Shown here in pieces: positions 1-8,139 of a DNA stretch of 64,000 nt. Under the pieces are notes generated by a model. It did no database searches. It was not told the DNA's origin and saw only the letters and a list, made by a program, of their open reading frames with translations. The number at the start of each line of letters is the position of its first letter. The first letter of the stretch is position 1. The translations under genes were made by a program, and so were the position numbers. Source of the DNA: Sphingobium sp. TKS (lineage in GTDB: Bacteria; Pseudomonadota; Alphaproteobacteria; Sphingomonadales; Sphingomonadaceae); the NCBI RefSeq assembly GCF_001563265.1, contig NZ_CP005083.1, positions 1,801,001-1,865,000 on the forward strand, in the 5' to 3' direction.

Positions 1-148
1 GGATCGTGGCCTGCGGCGGCACGAAATCGGGAAAGACGTCATAGGCCGCGCTGTGCAGCGCAAGTCCGCCGATCAGCAGCAGGAGCAAGGCGGCGGTCAG
101 CACCGTCCAGGGATGGCGCACACTCTGGCGGACGATGATGGCGAGCAT
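1..148 (-). CDS. RND efflux pump inner-membrane subunit (CzcA/CusA type), N-terminal fragment
   Basis: The first 49 codons of a protein that runs off the left edge. The N-terminus is a short basic segment, one strongly hydrophobic helix (about residues 15-30) and then the DVFPDFVPPQ stretch. That pattern is typical of the first helix and start of the periplasmic loop in heavy-metal RND pumps, which use proton influx to export metal ions or drugs through a periplasmic adaptor and outer-membrane channel. It begins 4 bases after the adaptor stop codon, so it is the third gene of a TolC-adaptor-pump operon. The substrate cannot be read from this fragment. Confidence 0.82.
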   Translation of the reverse strand, partial: MLAIIVRQSVRHPWTVLTAALLLLLIGGLALHSAAYDVFPDFVPPQATI

Positions 149-152
149 GACG

Positions 153-1151
153 TCAGTCGTCCTCGCCCGCCGCTTCGCCGCCGCGCTCGATGGAAAGCAG
201 TACAGCCGCGCCGTCGGCCGCCACGCGATCGCCGGGTTTCAGACCGTTGTTCAGGCCGTCGCGCACGAACCAGCCATCGGCCTGCGCGCGCGCATCGGTC
301 AGCTCGACCCGCCGATAGCCGCCGCCCGGCTCGGCGCGATAGACCCAAAGCCCGCCCTGATAGCGCAACAGCGCGGCTCGGGGCACGATGACGCCGCTTT
401 CCCTACCCTGCGTTTGGGCCATGCTGGCCGGCAGCACGCGGCCCGTGCCCAGTTCCCGCGCCAGAGCGCCATATATGATCGCGAGCGAACCCGCGCTTTG
501 CAGACGGGTATCGGCAGCGGCGGCGGGACCGATCAGGCGGACAGGCATCACCGCCGCGCCCTCACCGATCCGCGCCACGCCGGTCCCAGGTGCCGCGCCA
601 TCGGCAAAGTCCACCCGGATCAGACTGGCCTGGCCTGCGGCGACGGCCCTGACCAGATCGCCCAGCGCAGCGGATGACAGCCGCGCCAGACCGGGACCAT
701 ATTCCAGCCCCACGCGCTGCGTGGCGGCGGCCAGCCGCGCTCGATCGGCCACGGCCTGCGCGCGGGCGCTTTCCACCGCTTTTGTGGAGGCGCTCTGATC
801 GGCGGCCGCGAGCGCGCGTTGCCGGGCGTCATCCGCCTGCGAGGCAGTCAGGGCCGCCCGGGCGCTGACGATCTCGCTCTGGATAGCGGACAGGGCGCTG
901 ATGTCGAGCGCACGGGCAAGGCCATGCCGGGCCGCGCTTGTCTGCGCGGGGAGAAGCGTTACGGCATGAATGCCCGCTCGGGACGCCTGCGCTGGGTCGA
1001 GCGCCACCACGCCTTCGGGCGTGGCTGGTGCGGTAGCGGATGGTGATGCATCGTCCGCGTCTGGCGTCAGCGCGGGCCAGGCAAGGAACAAGGCCGACGC
1101 AAGCGCCGCGCCCGACAAGGCAGAGCCAGCGGCAAGGAACAGCGGTTTCAT
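153..1151 (-). CDS. RND efflux periplasmic adaptor subunit (membrane fusion protein)
   Basis: A 332-residue adaptor that would link the inner-membrane pump to the outer-membrane channel. A hydrophobic N-terminal anchor (about residues 5-28) is followed by an Ala/Gln-rich helical hairpin (about 90-150) and beta-rich C-terminal barrel and membrane-proximal segments ending near GDRVAADGAAVLL. It is shorter than many CusB/CzcB proteins (about 400 residues) and shows no Cys/His/Met-rich metal-binding head that would fix a substrate. It overlaps the upstream TolC-family gene by 4 bases (ATGA) and lies 4 bases before the pump gene, so the three are probably translationally coupled. Confidence 0.85.
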   Translation of the reverse strand: MKPLFLAAGSALSGAALASALFLAWPALTPDADDASPSATAPATPEGVVALDPAQASRAGIHAVTLLPAQTSAARHGLARALDISALSAIQSEIVSARAALTASQADDARQRALAAADQSASTKAVESARAQAVADRARLAAATQRVGLEYGPGLARLSSAALGDLVRAVAAGQASLIRVDFADGAAPGTGVARIGEGAAVMPVRLIGPAAAADTRLQSAGSLAIIYGALARELGTGRVLPASMAQTQGRESGVIVPRAALLRYQGGLWVYRAEPGGGYRRVELTDARAQADGWFVRDGLNNGLKPGDRVAADGAAVLLSIERGGEAAGEDD

Positions 1152-2551
1152 GCGGCAGGCTCCAGCGCACCGGGTTTCAGCATCAATTCAGGCCCTTCAA
1201 GGGGCCGACGCAGCGCATCTTCCAGCGCCGCGTCGGCAGTATGGACCCGGGCCAATGCAGCCCATTCCGCCAGCTCGGCTTGCGGCACCCCGCCCTGCGC
1301 GGCGGCCCAGTCGGTGCGGTCAATCTGGCCTTGGCGCAGTAGCGCGTCAGCCTGTGCCGCAAGGCGGCGGGCGATAGGCAGGTCGGCGCTCCGTACCCGC
1401 GCCAGCGCCGCGCGGGCCAGGCGGCATTCCATGATCGCGGCGTCCAGCGCGGCATTGGCGGCGGCGACCACCGCCTCCAATTTACGCCCGGCCTCCGCCC
1501 GCTTCGCCTGCGCGGCGGCGATGGCATGGCGGTTGAGGTCAAGCGGCGGCAATGTGAGGCCGATCGACAGGGGCAGCTTGGTGAGACCCCGTTCCCACAT
1601 ATAGCCCGGCGAAAGGGAGATGGCCGGATATTGTTTGGCGATTTCGCCGCGCAGGTCGCTTTCCGCCTGATCATAGGCGGCGATGGCCTTGAGGATGTCG
1701 GCCCGCGCCACGGTCGCACCGATGCGATCCCCTATGGCCCCCATCGGCTCCGGCGCCGGTTCGTCGAAATCCGCCCAATCGAAAGCGATGGTGGCCAGTG
1801 CTTCGACGGGCAACCCAATGGCGGTGGCGAGCGTCTGCCGCGCACCGGCGGTCCTGCCGCGTGCATCATCGGCGGTTGCTGCGGCGGTCGCGACATCGGC
1901 CCGCACCCGTTCCAGATCGGCGCGGGCCACCGCGCCAGCCTTCAGACGCCTTTCCATCGCCGCCTGCTGCTGATGGCGGAAGGCGAGGAGCCGGGTCGCC
2001 GCATCGGCCTCGCGCATGGCGACCAGCATGTCGGCCAGCGCACGGCGTGCCTGCATCCGTGCGGCCCAGACCGTATCGGCAAAGTCATAGCGCGCAATGG
2101 CTACGCCGATGGCTGCGCTGGTGATGCGCGCTTCGCGGCGTCCTCCCGTGTCGAGCGGCACATCGATCGCGCCGCCGAGCAGCCAGGGCGAATGGGTCGA
2201 AGGATCATTCGCATATTCGCTGCTCAGCGTCAGCGTCGCGCCGGGGGCTTGTCGCGCGGCGGCCTCTTGCGCGCTCGCGGTGACCATGGCGGCCCGCGCG
2301 ACGGCGACATCGGGATTATGGACCAGCAGTGCCGCCAACAGCGAAAGCCGGGTCCAATGCGTGGCGTCATAGGATGCCGCCGGGGCTATCTGTGCCTGTT
2401 CGGCCTGCACGGCTCCGGCGTCGATGGGGCGTTGCTGGCGCGCAAGGGCCAGCGCCGCCGCGTCCATGGGCGCGGGGTGGTAGGACTGGCACCCGCCAAG
2501 CGGCCAGGCGCATAGCGACAAAAACAGGAAGAAAACCGGCCTGCGCATCAT
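1148..2551 (-). CDS. TolC-family outer-membrane efflux lipoprotein
   Basis: A 467-residue outer-membrane channel protein of the TolC/CusC family. The signal peptide ends in a lipobox (LGGC, Cys21), so it should be a lipoprotein. Two repeated long helical regions rich in Ala, Arg and Gln (about 70-240 and 270-440) match the two outer-membrane-efflux-protein repeats. It is the first gene of the efflux operon and overlaps the adaptor by 4 bases. The 200 bases upstream hold a long hairpin element rather than an obvious promoter. Confidence 0.88.
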   Translation of the reverse strand: MMRRPVFFLFLSLCAWPLGGCQSYHPAPMDAAALALARQQRPIDAGAVQAEQAQIAPAASYDATHWTRLSLLAALLVHNPDVAVARAAMVTASAQEAAARQAPGATLTLSSEYANDPSTHSPWLLGGAIDVPLDTGGRREARITSAAIGVAIARYDFADTVWAARMQARRALADMLVAMREADAATRLLAFRHQQQAAMERRLKAGAVARADLERVRADVATAAATADDARGRTAGARQTLATAIGLPVEALATIAFDWADFDEPAPEPMGAIGDRIGATVARADILKAIAAYDQAESDLRGEIAKQYPAISLSPGYMWERGLTKLPLSIGLTLPPLDLNRHAIAAAQAKRAEAGRKLEAVVAAANAALDAAIMECRLARAALARVRSADLPIARRLAAQADALLRQGQIDRTDWAAAQGGVPQAELAEWAALARVHTADAALEDALRRPLEGPELMLKPGALEPAA

Positions 2552-2610
2552 GATGAGGGCTCTAGGCTCGCGCTGGACAAGCGCCTAATTGCAATATGGT
2601 AAGGTTAGGA

Positions 2611-2746
2611 CCAATCGACATTCAGCCCTGACGGCCTGCAAATGACGCTTTTTCGTGCTTCCGGTGCTCACGTACTTTTAGTACGCTGCGCTCCGGGTCA
2701 CGAAAAACCATCATTTTCGGCACGTCATCATCTGAATGTCGATTGG
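2611..2746. repeat. 136-bp imperfect palindromic element (REP/MITE-like)
   Basis: The ends are a perfect 15-bp inverted repeat (CCAATCGACATTCAG at 2611-2625 and its complement at 2732-2746). Inside, TTTTTCGTG (about 2649-2657) pairs with CACGAAAAA (2698-2706), around a central CGTAC-TTTTA-GTACG hairpin at 2671-2685. There is no open reading frame. The size and nested symmetry suggest a non-autonomous repetitive element or REP sequence between the phosphoesterase and efflux transcription units; it could also act as a terminator or mRNA-stabilising structure. Confidence 0.6.
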
Positions 2747-2755
2747 CCCTAGGCT

Positions 2756-4138
2756 TTAGGCTCCGCAGGCGGAGCGTCGGCCCTTGACGACGCAACGGCG
2801 GATGATCTGCCCGGTCAGGTCATGAACCTCGACCCGCCAGCGCCGCCTGCCCGTCCGCTCCAGCGTCATGAAGCCGAAATGGTCCGTCCAACTGTCGAAC
2901 CGAAAAACCTTGGCGCCGGGCACAGGCTCCTGCCCCAAGGCTCTGTCGGCGGGCACCTGCGTCACATCCTCCTGCGTTCCCGCCATGCCGGAAATGAACT
3001 GACTGGGGTGTCGGGGGCCAAGATCGGCCTGCTGCCATTCATGGACATGGCCTGCGACCAGCATGTCGATACCGGCAAGGGTCAGGGAGGGGTCGGCAGC
3101 GCCGAAAGTGAACCGCACCGAAGCATAGCCCGCCTGGATGCGCAGCAGGCCCCGCTTGTTGGAGGCGGCAAGGCCCAGAAGTGGATAGTGATCGGTTGCA
3201 AGGGTGAAGCGATGACCCTTCGCCATGTCGGCAATGGCCTGCTGGATCGCCCGGATCTGCCCGTAACGTGGATCGCCTGGCGGGATCGCGTCCTCGCCCA
3301 TGATGGCAAGGTCGATGGCGATGACCTGCGCGCCGCCGCCCAGCGGCACGGCGAAGGGCGCACTTTCGTCGCCACGCGCATCATTCTCTCCATCATTGCA
3401 GTCTTGCCCCGCGACGAACGGCTGCGCGGCCAGCAGGCGCCACCAACCCTGCCCGGCGCGCAGGCAGCTTTCATGATTGCCGCGCACCATCACCCAGGGC
3501 GCAGCCGCCAGCAATGGCGCGGCCGGCGTGAAGAAATCCGCGTCCCATGCGTCCCAGCCATAACCCCACGGACTGCCCACGCAGCCCGAATGATCGGCGC
3601 AGGGGTTTTCGCGATAAAGATAATCGCCCACATGCAGCACAAGGTCCGGCTTCCAGGCGGCCGCCTGCCGCGCGATCCGGGCGAAAGGCCATGCCTCTGG
3701 ATCATCGCACGCCTGATAGGCATTGTCCGACGCCTTGATGCGGCAGCCCGTGTCACCAATCACCACGATGCGGCGGGCGGACGCATGGGGCGCCGGAAGA
3801 AGGCGGTCAGCAACATGGACGGTTCGCGCATTCGCCGGAATTCGCGCTTCACATATCCGCACTGGAAAGCGGGAAGCCTTGCTGTTTTCAACGCTCGATC
3901 TGGTCGGGCGCTGCGGCAGGTCAGCGGGCTCTGCGCGCACGCTCATCGCCTCGCGCCTTCCGTCGATGGACAGAAGGGGGCAGGCATCCGTCCCCGCCAT
4001 CACAGTGCGGGCCACCGGTCCGTCACCCGTCATTACCATATAGGCCGAGAGTGGCGACGGTTGATCCGCCGCCGCCCCGGTCGCGCCCCAACAGGCCAGA
4101 CCGGCGACAAATACCCATTTCATCACGCCGCCGGCCAT
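2756..4138 (-). CDS. Secreted calcineurin-like metallophosphoesterase
   Basis: A 460-residue protein with an N-terminal signal peptide (hydrophobic segment ending near GAAADQ) and the full metallophosphoesterase motif set in order: GDTG, GDYLY, GNHE, the H of DHYP and GHVHE. These supply the Asp, Asn and His ligands of a two-metal centre that hydrolyses phosphoesters, here probably in the periplasm. It starts 13 bases after the TonB-receptor stop, so the two are probably cotranscribed. An internal ATG at 4123 (MKWVF) is an equally good start. The substrate is unknown. Confidence 0.85.
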   Translation of the reverse strand: MAGGVMKWVFVAGLACWGATGAAADQPSPLSAYMVMTGDGPVARTVMAGTDACPLLSIDGRREAMSVRAEPADLPQRPTRSSVENSKASRFPVRICEARIPANARTVHVADRLLPAPHASARRIVVIGDTGCRIKASDNAYQACDDPEAWPFARIARQAAAWKPDLVLHVGDYLYRENPCADHSGCVGSPWGYGWDAWDADFFTPAAPLLAAAPWVMVRGNHESCLRAGQGWWRLLAAQPFVAGQDCNDGENDARGDESAPFAVPLGGGAQVIAIDLAIMGEDAIPPGDPRYGQIRAIQQAIADMAKGHRFTLATDHYPLLGLAASNKRGLLRIQAGYASVRFTFGAADPSLTLAGIDMLVAGHVHEWQQADLGPRHPSQFISGMAGTQEDVTQVPADRALGQEPVPGAKVFRFDSWTDHFGFMTLERTGRRRWRVEVHDLTGQIIRRCVVKGRRSACGA

Positions 4139-4151
4139 CGTCCCGTTTTCG

Positions 4152-6407
4152 TCAGAAGGTGATCGTCACATCGCCCATGACCGAGCGGCCGGGCTGGTAG
4201 AAATATTGGTCATAGGGCGCGGTCTTGCCCTGGTTGATATTGGTGATTTTTGTCGAGTTGAAGAGGTCGTTCACCTCGACGCCGATCCGCACCGGACCGA
4301 TTTCGTAACGGGCCGACAGGATGGCGCTATTGTAACCGGCGATGCGATAGGCGGCAGGTTCGCCCTCAGCCGCATATTGCGGGCCGGTATATTTGTCGAT
4401 CAGCGAGAATTTGACCGGCCCTTGCTTGAACAGCACGCCGCCGGCCGCCGTCCACATCGGGGCATTGGCGATCTGGGTATGTTTCACCTCATTGTCATTG
4501 TTCGTCTTGGCATAGTTGCGCGACGCATTAGCGAAGACCGCGAAACCATTGTCGAACGCATAGGTCACCTGGCCTTCGACGCCCTTGTAGACCACCTTGC
4601 CCGCATTGATGAAGATCGTGCCTTCGCTCTGGACTGGCGAGTTGAAGGAAAAGAATTTATTGTTGAAGTTGATGTAATAGACATCGGCATCGAGGCTTAG
4701 ATGAGAGCCATGGTAGACGAAACCAGCTTGATAATTGGTCGATTTCTGCGGTTCTACCGATGAAAGCTGGGGATTGACCACATAGAGCACGCTGAGCGGC
4801 GGAGCCAGGAAGCCCTTGGCGAACTGCCCATAGACTGACAGCCGGTCGTTGACCGCATAGTTGGCGGTCAGGAAGGGCAGGTCGGCCTGATAATCGTCGC
4901 TGATATTCTGCGCGAAACGGGTGGTCTGGTTGTAGGCGGCGTTGATCCGGCGCTCGAAATCGACATGCTTGAAGCCGGGCGTGATGGTCAGGCCCGGCAG
5001 GGGGCGCAATTCCAGTTCGGTGAACAGTTCGCTGTGGTTGGTATGGCTGTCCTGATCGAACTTGATGTTCGCGGGCGGCTGGATGGTGCCAGTCGGATAT
5101 TTGGTCAGGTCGATCTTCTTTTCGATATAGTTGGGCGACATGGTGATCAGATCGACGTCACGCTGCTGGCGATAGGTGTTCGCCCGCTCCAGCCACAGGC
5201 CCGCGGTCAACGTGGCGAAATCGGTCAGTTGGAGGCGCACTTTGGCGATGTCGCCCCAGACGCGATATTTGTTGGTCTTGGTATAGCCCGGCACGCCGAA
5301 GACTGGTTTGCCGCCGGGGGTAAGCGTGACGGTATTGGCGTTCGTGATCTGCACCGGCGTCGCCGTCGCGAACAGCGTCACGTCATTGCCGCTCAACGTT
5401 TCATTGTCATAGCTGTAGGTATAAGCGCGGTTTTCGAAGGTGGAACCGGGCGCGATATTCGCCTCCAGCTTGACGATCTCGAAATCGGTCGTCTTGTGGG
5501 TGTGGTTATAGCCATAATAGGTCTGACTGCCCGGATCATTGTTCAGGCTGAAATTCTTGCCGTACAGCGCTACCTGGCTGAGCGTCGCGCCATCCTTGTC
5601 CGGCTGGTTGAAGCGGTTTTCATTATAGGTGCCAAGCAGCGTCAGCTTCACGTCAGGGCTGATCGGGATCATTATCTTGCCGAAGATATTGTTCGACCGG
5701 AAGGGACTGTAGCTGCGGGCGCCGTCCGATTCGACATGCTGGCCCGACAGCATGATTTCCGTGCCGCCTAGCTGCTTGATGGCACCGCTTTGCAGCACAG
5801 CGCGGGTCAGCCACGTGTTCCATGTGCCATAGCTGCCCTTCAGTTCCGCGCTCGCATCCTCGCGGGTGGCGCGGGAAAAGAGGTTCATGCTGCCGCCAAA
5901 GGTGGCGATGCCCAGATTGGAAGCGTTGCCGGGGCCGCGGTCCACCACCAGCGTTTCGATCGTGTTCGACGGGAAGAAGGTGTTGCTATGGTGCGACGGG
6001 TCATTGGTGTCGCCAAAGGGAACGCCGTCATAGGTGATATTATATTCGGCGTCCTGAAAGCCGCGGATCTGCGCCTTGGATTCCGATAGGCCCGCGCCGT
6101 TGGTGCCGCCAAAATTGGAAACGCTGGGCGAAATCAGCGCGATCTGGTTGAAATCGGCGGTCGCGGGCAGCGAGTCCTCGATGAAGGAGCGCGAGATGAT
6201 CGCCTGCGGCTGCGTCGTCTGGAGCGAGGCGGTGACAGGTGCGATCTCGTTGACCCTGGTTGCGGTGACGAGGATGTTGGAACCCTCGGCAATGCCTTGA
6301 TCCTCGGCCGCGCTGGCCTCCGTCGCAGCCATCGCGTGGCCGGCGATGCAGGGAAGGGTCGCGATGGTGCCAAGCAACAGCGCCCGGCGAAGCGTGGAAA
6401 TGGTCAT
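4152..6407 (-). CDS. TonB-dependent outer-membrane receptor
   Basis: A 751-residue receptor: signal peptide (about 1-27), a TonB-box-like ILVTATRV stretch near residue 45, a plug domain (about 60-180, including QIRGFQD and the VDRGPGNAS-GGSMNL region), and a beta-barrel ending in the aromatic-terminated strand VMGDVTITF, as expected for BamA-dependent insertion. Such receptors import siderophores, cobalamin, sugars or other scarce nutrients using TonB energy. The paired phosphoesterase hints at a phosphorylated or organophosphorus ligand, but that is inference. It lies divergent to a two-component system, from which an IS110 element now separates it. Confidence 0.9.
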   Translation of the reverse strand: MTISTLRRALLLGTIATLPCIAGHAMAATEASAAEDQGIAEGSNILVTATRVNEIAPVTASLQTTQPQAIISRSFIEDSLPATADFNQIALISPSVSNFGGTNGAGLSESKAQIRGFQDAEYNITYDGVPFGDTNDPSHHSNTFFPSNTIETLVVDRGPGNASNLGIATFGGSMNLFSRATREDASAELKGSYGTWNTWLTRAVLQSGAIKQLGGTEIMLSGQHVESDGARSYSPFRSNNIFGKIMIPISPDVKLTLLGTYNENRFNQPDKDGATLSQVALYGKNFSLNNDPGSQTYYGYNHTHKTTDFEIVKLEANIAPGSTFENRAYTYSYDNETLSGNDVTLFATATPVQITNANTVTLTPGGKPVFGVPGYTKTNKYRVWGDIAKVRLQLTDFATLTAGLWLERANTYRQQRDVDLITMSPNYIEKKIDLTKYPTGTIQPPANIKFDQDSHTNHSELFTELELRPLPGLTITPGFKHVDFERRINAAYNQTTRFAQNISDDYQADLPFLTANYAVNDRLSVYGQFAKGFLAPPLSVLYVVNPQLSSVEPQKSTNYQAGFVYHGSHLSLDADVYYINFNNKFFSFNSPVQSEGTIFINAGKVVYKGVEGQVTYAFDNGFAVFANASRNYAKTNNDNEVKHTQIANAPMWTAAGGVLFKQGPVKFSLIDKYTGPQYAAEGEPAAYRIAGYNSAILSARYEIGPVRIGVEVNDLFNSTKITNINQGKTAPYDQYFYQPGRSVMGDVTITF

Positions 6408-6566
6408 GAATCAGTCCCCTTTCAGCCATTTTGGCGTCGTGGGACCGGCTATGGGTGCGTCATGACGGATCGGTGACGCTTTGGTAACAGTTCAAAGTGT
6501 GGGGAAATGTAAGGTTTCCAGCACAGCCTGCCGCCCTTACAGTTGCGGCGACGGTCGGACATGAGG

Positions 6567-6721
6567 GCTGAGAGTCTGTTTGGAAATGCGCGGAAGAGCG
6601 CATTTCGGGCACCGCACCAGCCCTCTCCCCCACCCGGCCACCCAACGGCAGTATCATATGGGTGGCCAGGTGGGGGAGAGGGCTGGTGCGGCTATGCGCC
6701 CAAAGGCGCATTTCCAAACAG
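6567..6721. repeat. REP-like long palindrome, right end interrupted by an IS110 element
   Basis: The left arm (6567-6591, beginning GCTGAGAGTCTGTTTGG) pairs with the right arm at 6706-6721 and then, across the insertion sequence, with ACTCTCAGC at 8115-8123. The inner part is also symmetric: GCACCAGCCCTCTCCCCCACC near 6612 pairs with the GGTGGGGGAGAGGGCTGGTGC segment near 6668. Rejoining the flanks at the shared AG restores an almost perfect 165-bp hairpin. The rest of 6408-6566 holds only the upstream region of the TonB receptor; I see no gene in it. Confidence 0.8.
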
Positions 6722-6825
6722 ATGGGGTGATTGGGGCTCACCACCGAGTCGGTGGGGTGGCTGCTCCTCGCAGATGGTAAGACGTGGTCCGTATCGAGCG
6801 GCCACAACCATGAGGAGGAGCAACC

Positions 6826-7863
6826 ATGCGCCATTATGCCGGACTGGATGTATCGTTGGAAGAGACGGCGATCTGCATTGTCGATGACACGGGCAAAGTG
6901 ATCCGTGAGCTTCGTGCCGCCAGTGACCCCGATGCACTGGTCGAGACGTTGACCGCTACCGGTCTGAGCTTCGAGCGCGTTGGTCTGGAGGCATGCTCGC
7001 TGTCATCGTGGCTGCATCAGGGTCTGACGCGCGCGGGCCTCCCGGCACTGTGCATCGAAACGCGAGCGGCCAAAGCGGCAATGGGTGCGATGCCCAACAA
7101 GACCGACCGTAACGACGCCCGTGGTCTGGCTCAGATCATCCGCACTGGTTGGTATCGCGTGGTCCACGTGAAGAGCATGCCGTGCCGATCGGCCCGCGCG
7201 CTGCTCGGTGCACGCCGGACGATGTTGAATAAGCAGCGCGACATCGAGAACGCGGTGAGGGCCGTACTCCGCGAGGTCGGACTCAAGCTAGGAACACCGC
7301 CGCGCAAGCTCTTCGCCGGCCTGGTCCGCGAACTCGCGTCAGTCGACCCTGCCATCTCCGACATCATCGAGCCGCTGCTTGCGGTGCTCGATGTGATGGT
7401 GCGCCAGATCGAGCATTTGACGAAGCGCGTGCTGGAAGCGGTCAGGGTTGAGCCGATATGCCGACGGCTGATGACGGTGCCAGGTGTGGGGCCGCTGACC
7501 GCGCTCACCTTCCGGGCGACGGTCGATCTGCCCGAGCGCTTCCGACGATCCCGCGACGTCGGCGCTCATCTCGGGCTCACGCCCCGTCGCTACCAGTCTG
7601 GCGAAACGGATGTCCAAGGCCGCATCAGCCGATGTGGCGACGAACTCGCCCGTACCGCGTTGTACGAGGCGGCGCATACTCTGCTGACGCGCTGCCAGAA
7701 ATGGTCGACGCTAAAGGCGTGGGGTATGCGCCTTGCCCAGCGGCGCGGCATGGCTAAAGCCCGCGTCGCCGTGGCTCGCAAGCTTGCCGTCATCTTGCAC
7801 CGTATGTGGAGCGATGAGGCCGAGTTCCGCTGGGGTAAGTCACCGACGTTCACAGCAGCATGA
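6826..7863 (+). CDS. IS110-family transposase (DEDD/serine recombinase)
   Basis: A 345-residue RNA-guided recombinase. The N-terminal RuvC-like domain carries the DEDD set at D8 (GLDVS), E55 (GLEAC), D94 and D97 (KTDRND). The C-terminal Transposase_20 domain (about 210-300) has the helix-hairpin-helix-like VPGVGPLTA, and Ser258 in the QSGETD motif is the expected nucleophile. Both catalytic sets are intact and the length is normal (about 340). GAGGAG 8 bases upstream is a strong ribosome binding site. It is the only gene of the element. Confidence 0.95.
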   Translation: MRHYAGLDVSLEETAICIVDDTGKVIRELRAASDPDALVETLTATGLSFERVGLEACSLSSWLHQGLTRAGLPALCIETRAAKAAMGAMPNKTDRNDARGLAQIIRTGWYRVVHVKSMPCRSARALLGARRTMLNKQRDIENAVRAVLREVGLKLGTPPRKLFAGLVRELASVDPAISDIIEPLLAVLDVMVRQIEHLTKRVLEAVRVEPICRRLMTVPGVGPLTALTFRATVDLPERFRRSRDVGAHLGLTPRRYQSGETDVQGRISRCGDELARTALYEAAHTLLTRCQKWSTLKAWGMRLAQRRGMAKARVAVARKLAVILHRMWSDEAEFRWGKSPTFTAA

Positions 7864-7880
7864 GGAGACACAAACCAGTT

Positions 7881-8064
7881 CCCGCCTGAAGAGACGGGTA
7901 GCGGTCGTTCCCATGGGGACGATGGGCGGAATGACCTCGTTGAGAGTCCGGATTCTCGGCTTTGCCGAAGGTCGCGAAACAGCTTGAGGCATCCCGCTCT
8001 CCTGACCCCATTATGCGGCAGCCCAGCGCTGACCGCGGAGAGAAGCGAGTGATCCATGGGAACG
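7881..8064 (+). ncRNA. Candidate bridge RNA (seekRNA) of the IS110 element
   Basis: The 3' non-coding region of the element contains a 5' hairpin (CCCG/CGGG at 7881-7898) and a long-range 11-bp helix (CGTTCCCATGG 7906-7916 with 8054-8064). Between these lie two loops built like the target- and donor-binding loops of IS621. Loop 1: GAGAGTC (7942-7948), a TCGGC/GCCGA hairpin, then AAACAG (7977-7982). These match the target flanks on the two sides of the core. Loop 2: ACCCCAT (8005-8011), a GCGGCAGC hairpin (8015-8036), then AGAGAAG (8039-8045). These match the element's own left and right ends. Exact 5' and 3' ends are not known. Confidence 0.8.
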
Positions 8065-8139
8065 GTCACGAATACGAGGAAACAGCTTGACCCAAAACGC
8101 CCCAATCAGAGAAGACTCTCAGCATTGGGAGCCTGAGCA

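Larger units (their letters stand above)
6722..8112 (+). mobile_element. IS110-family insertion sequence, IS1111-type, 1391 bp
   Basis: The boundaries come from reconstructing the interrupted palindrome. AG (CT on the other strand) flanks the element at 6720-6721 and 8113-8114 as the core dinucleotide. Nine-base subterminal inverted repeats, GATTGGGGC (6729-6737) and GCCCCAATC (8099-8107), lie 7 and 5 bases inside the ends. True terminal repeats and a longer target duplication are absent. Subterminal repeats plus a long non-coding region downstream of the transposase are the known signature of the IS1111 group. The element looks intact. Confidence 0.9.
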
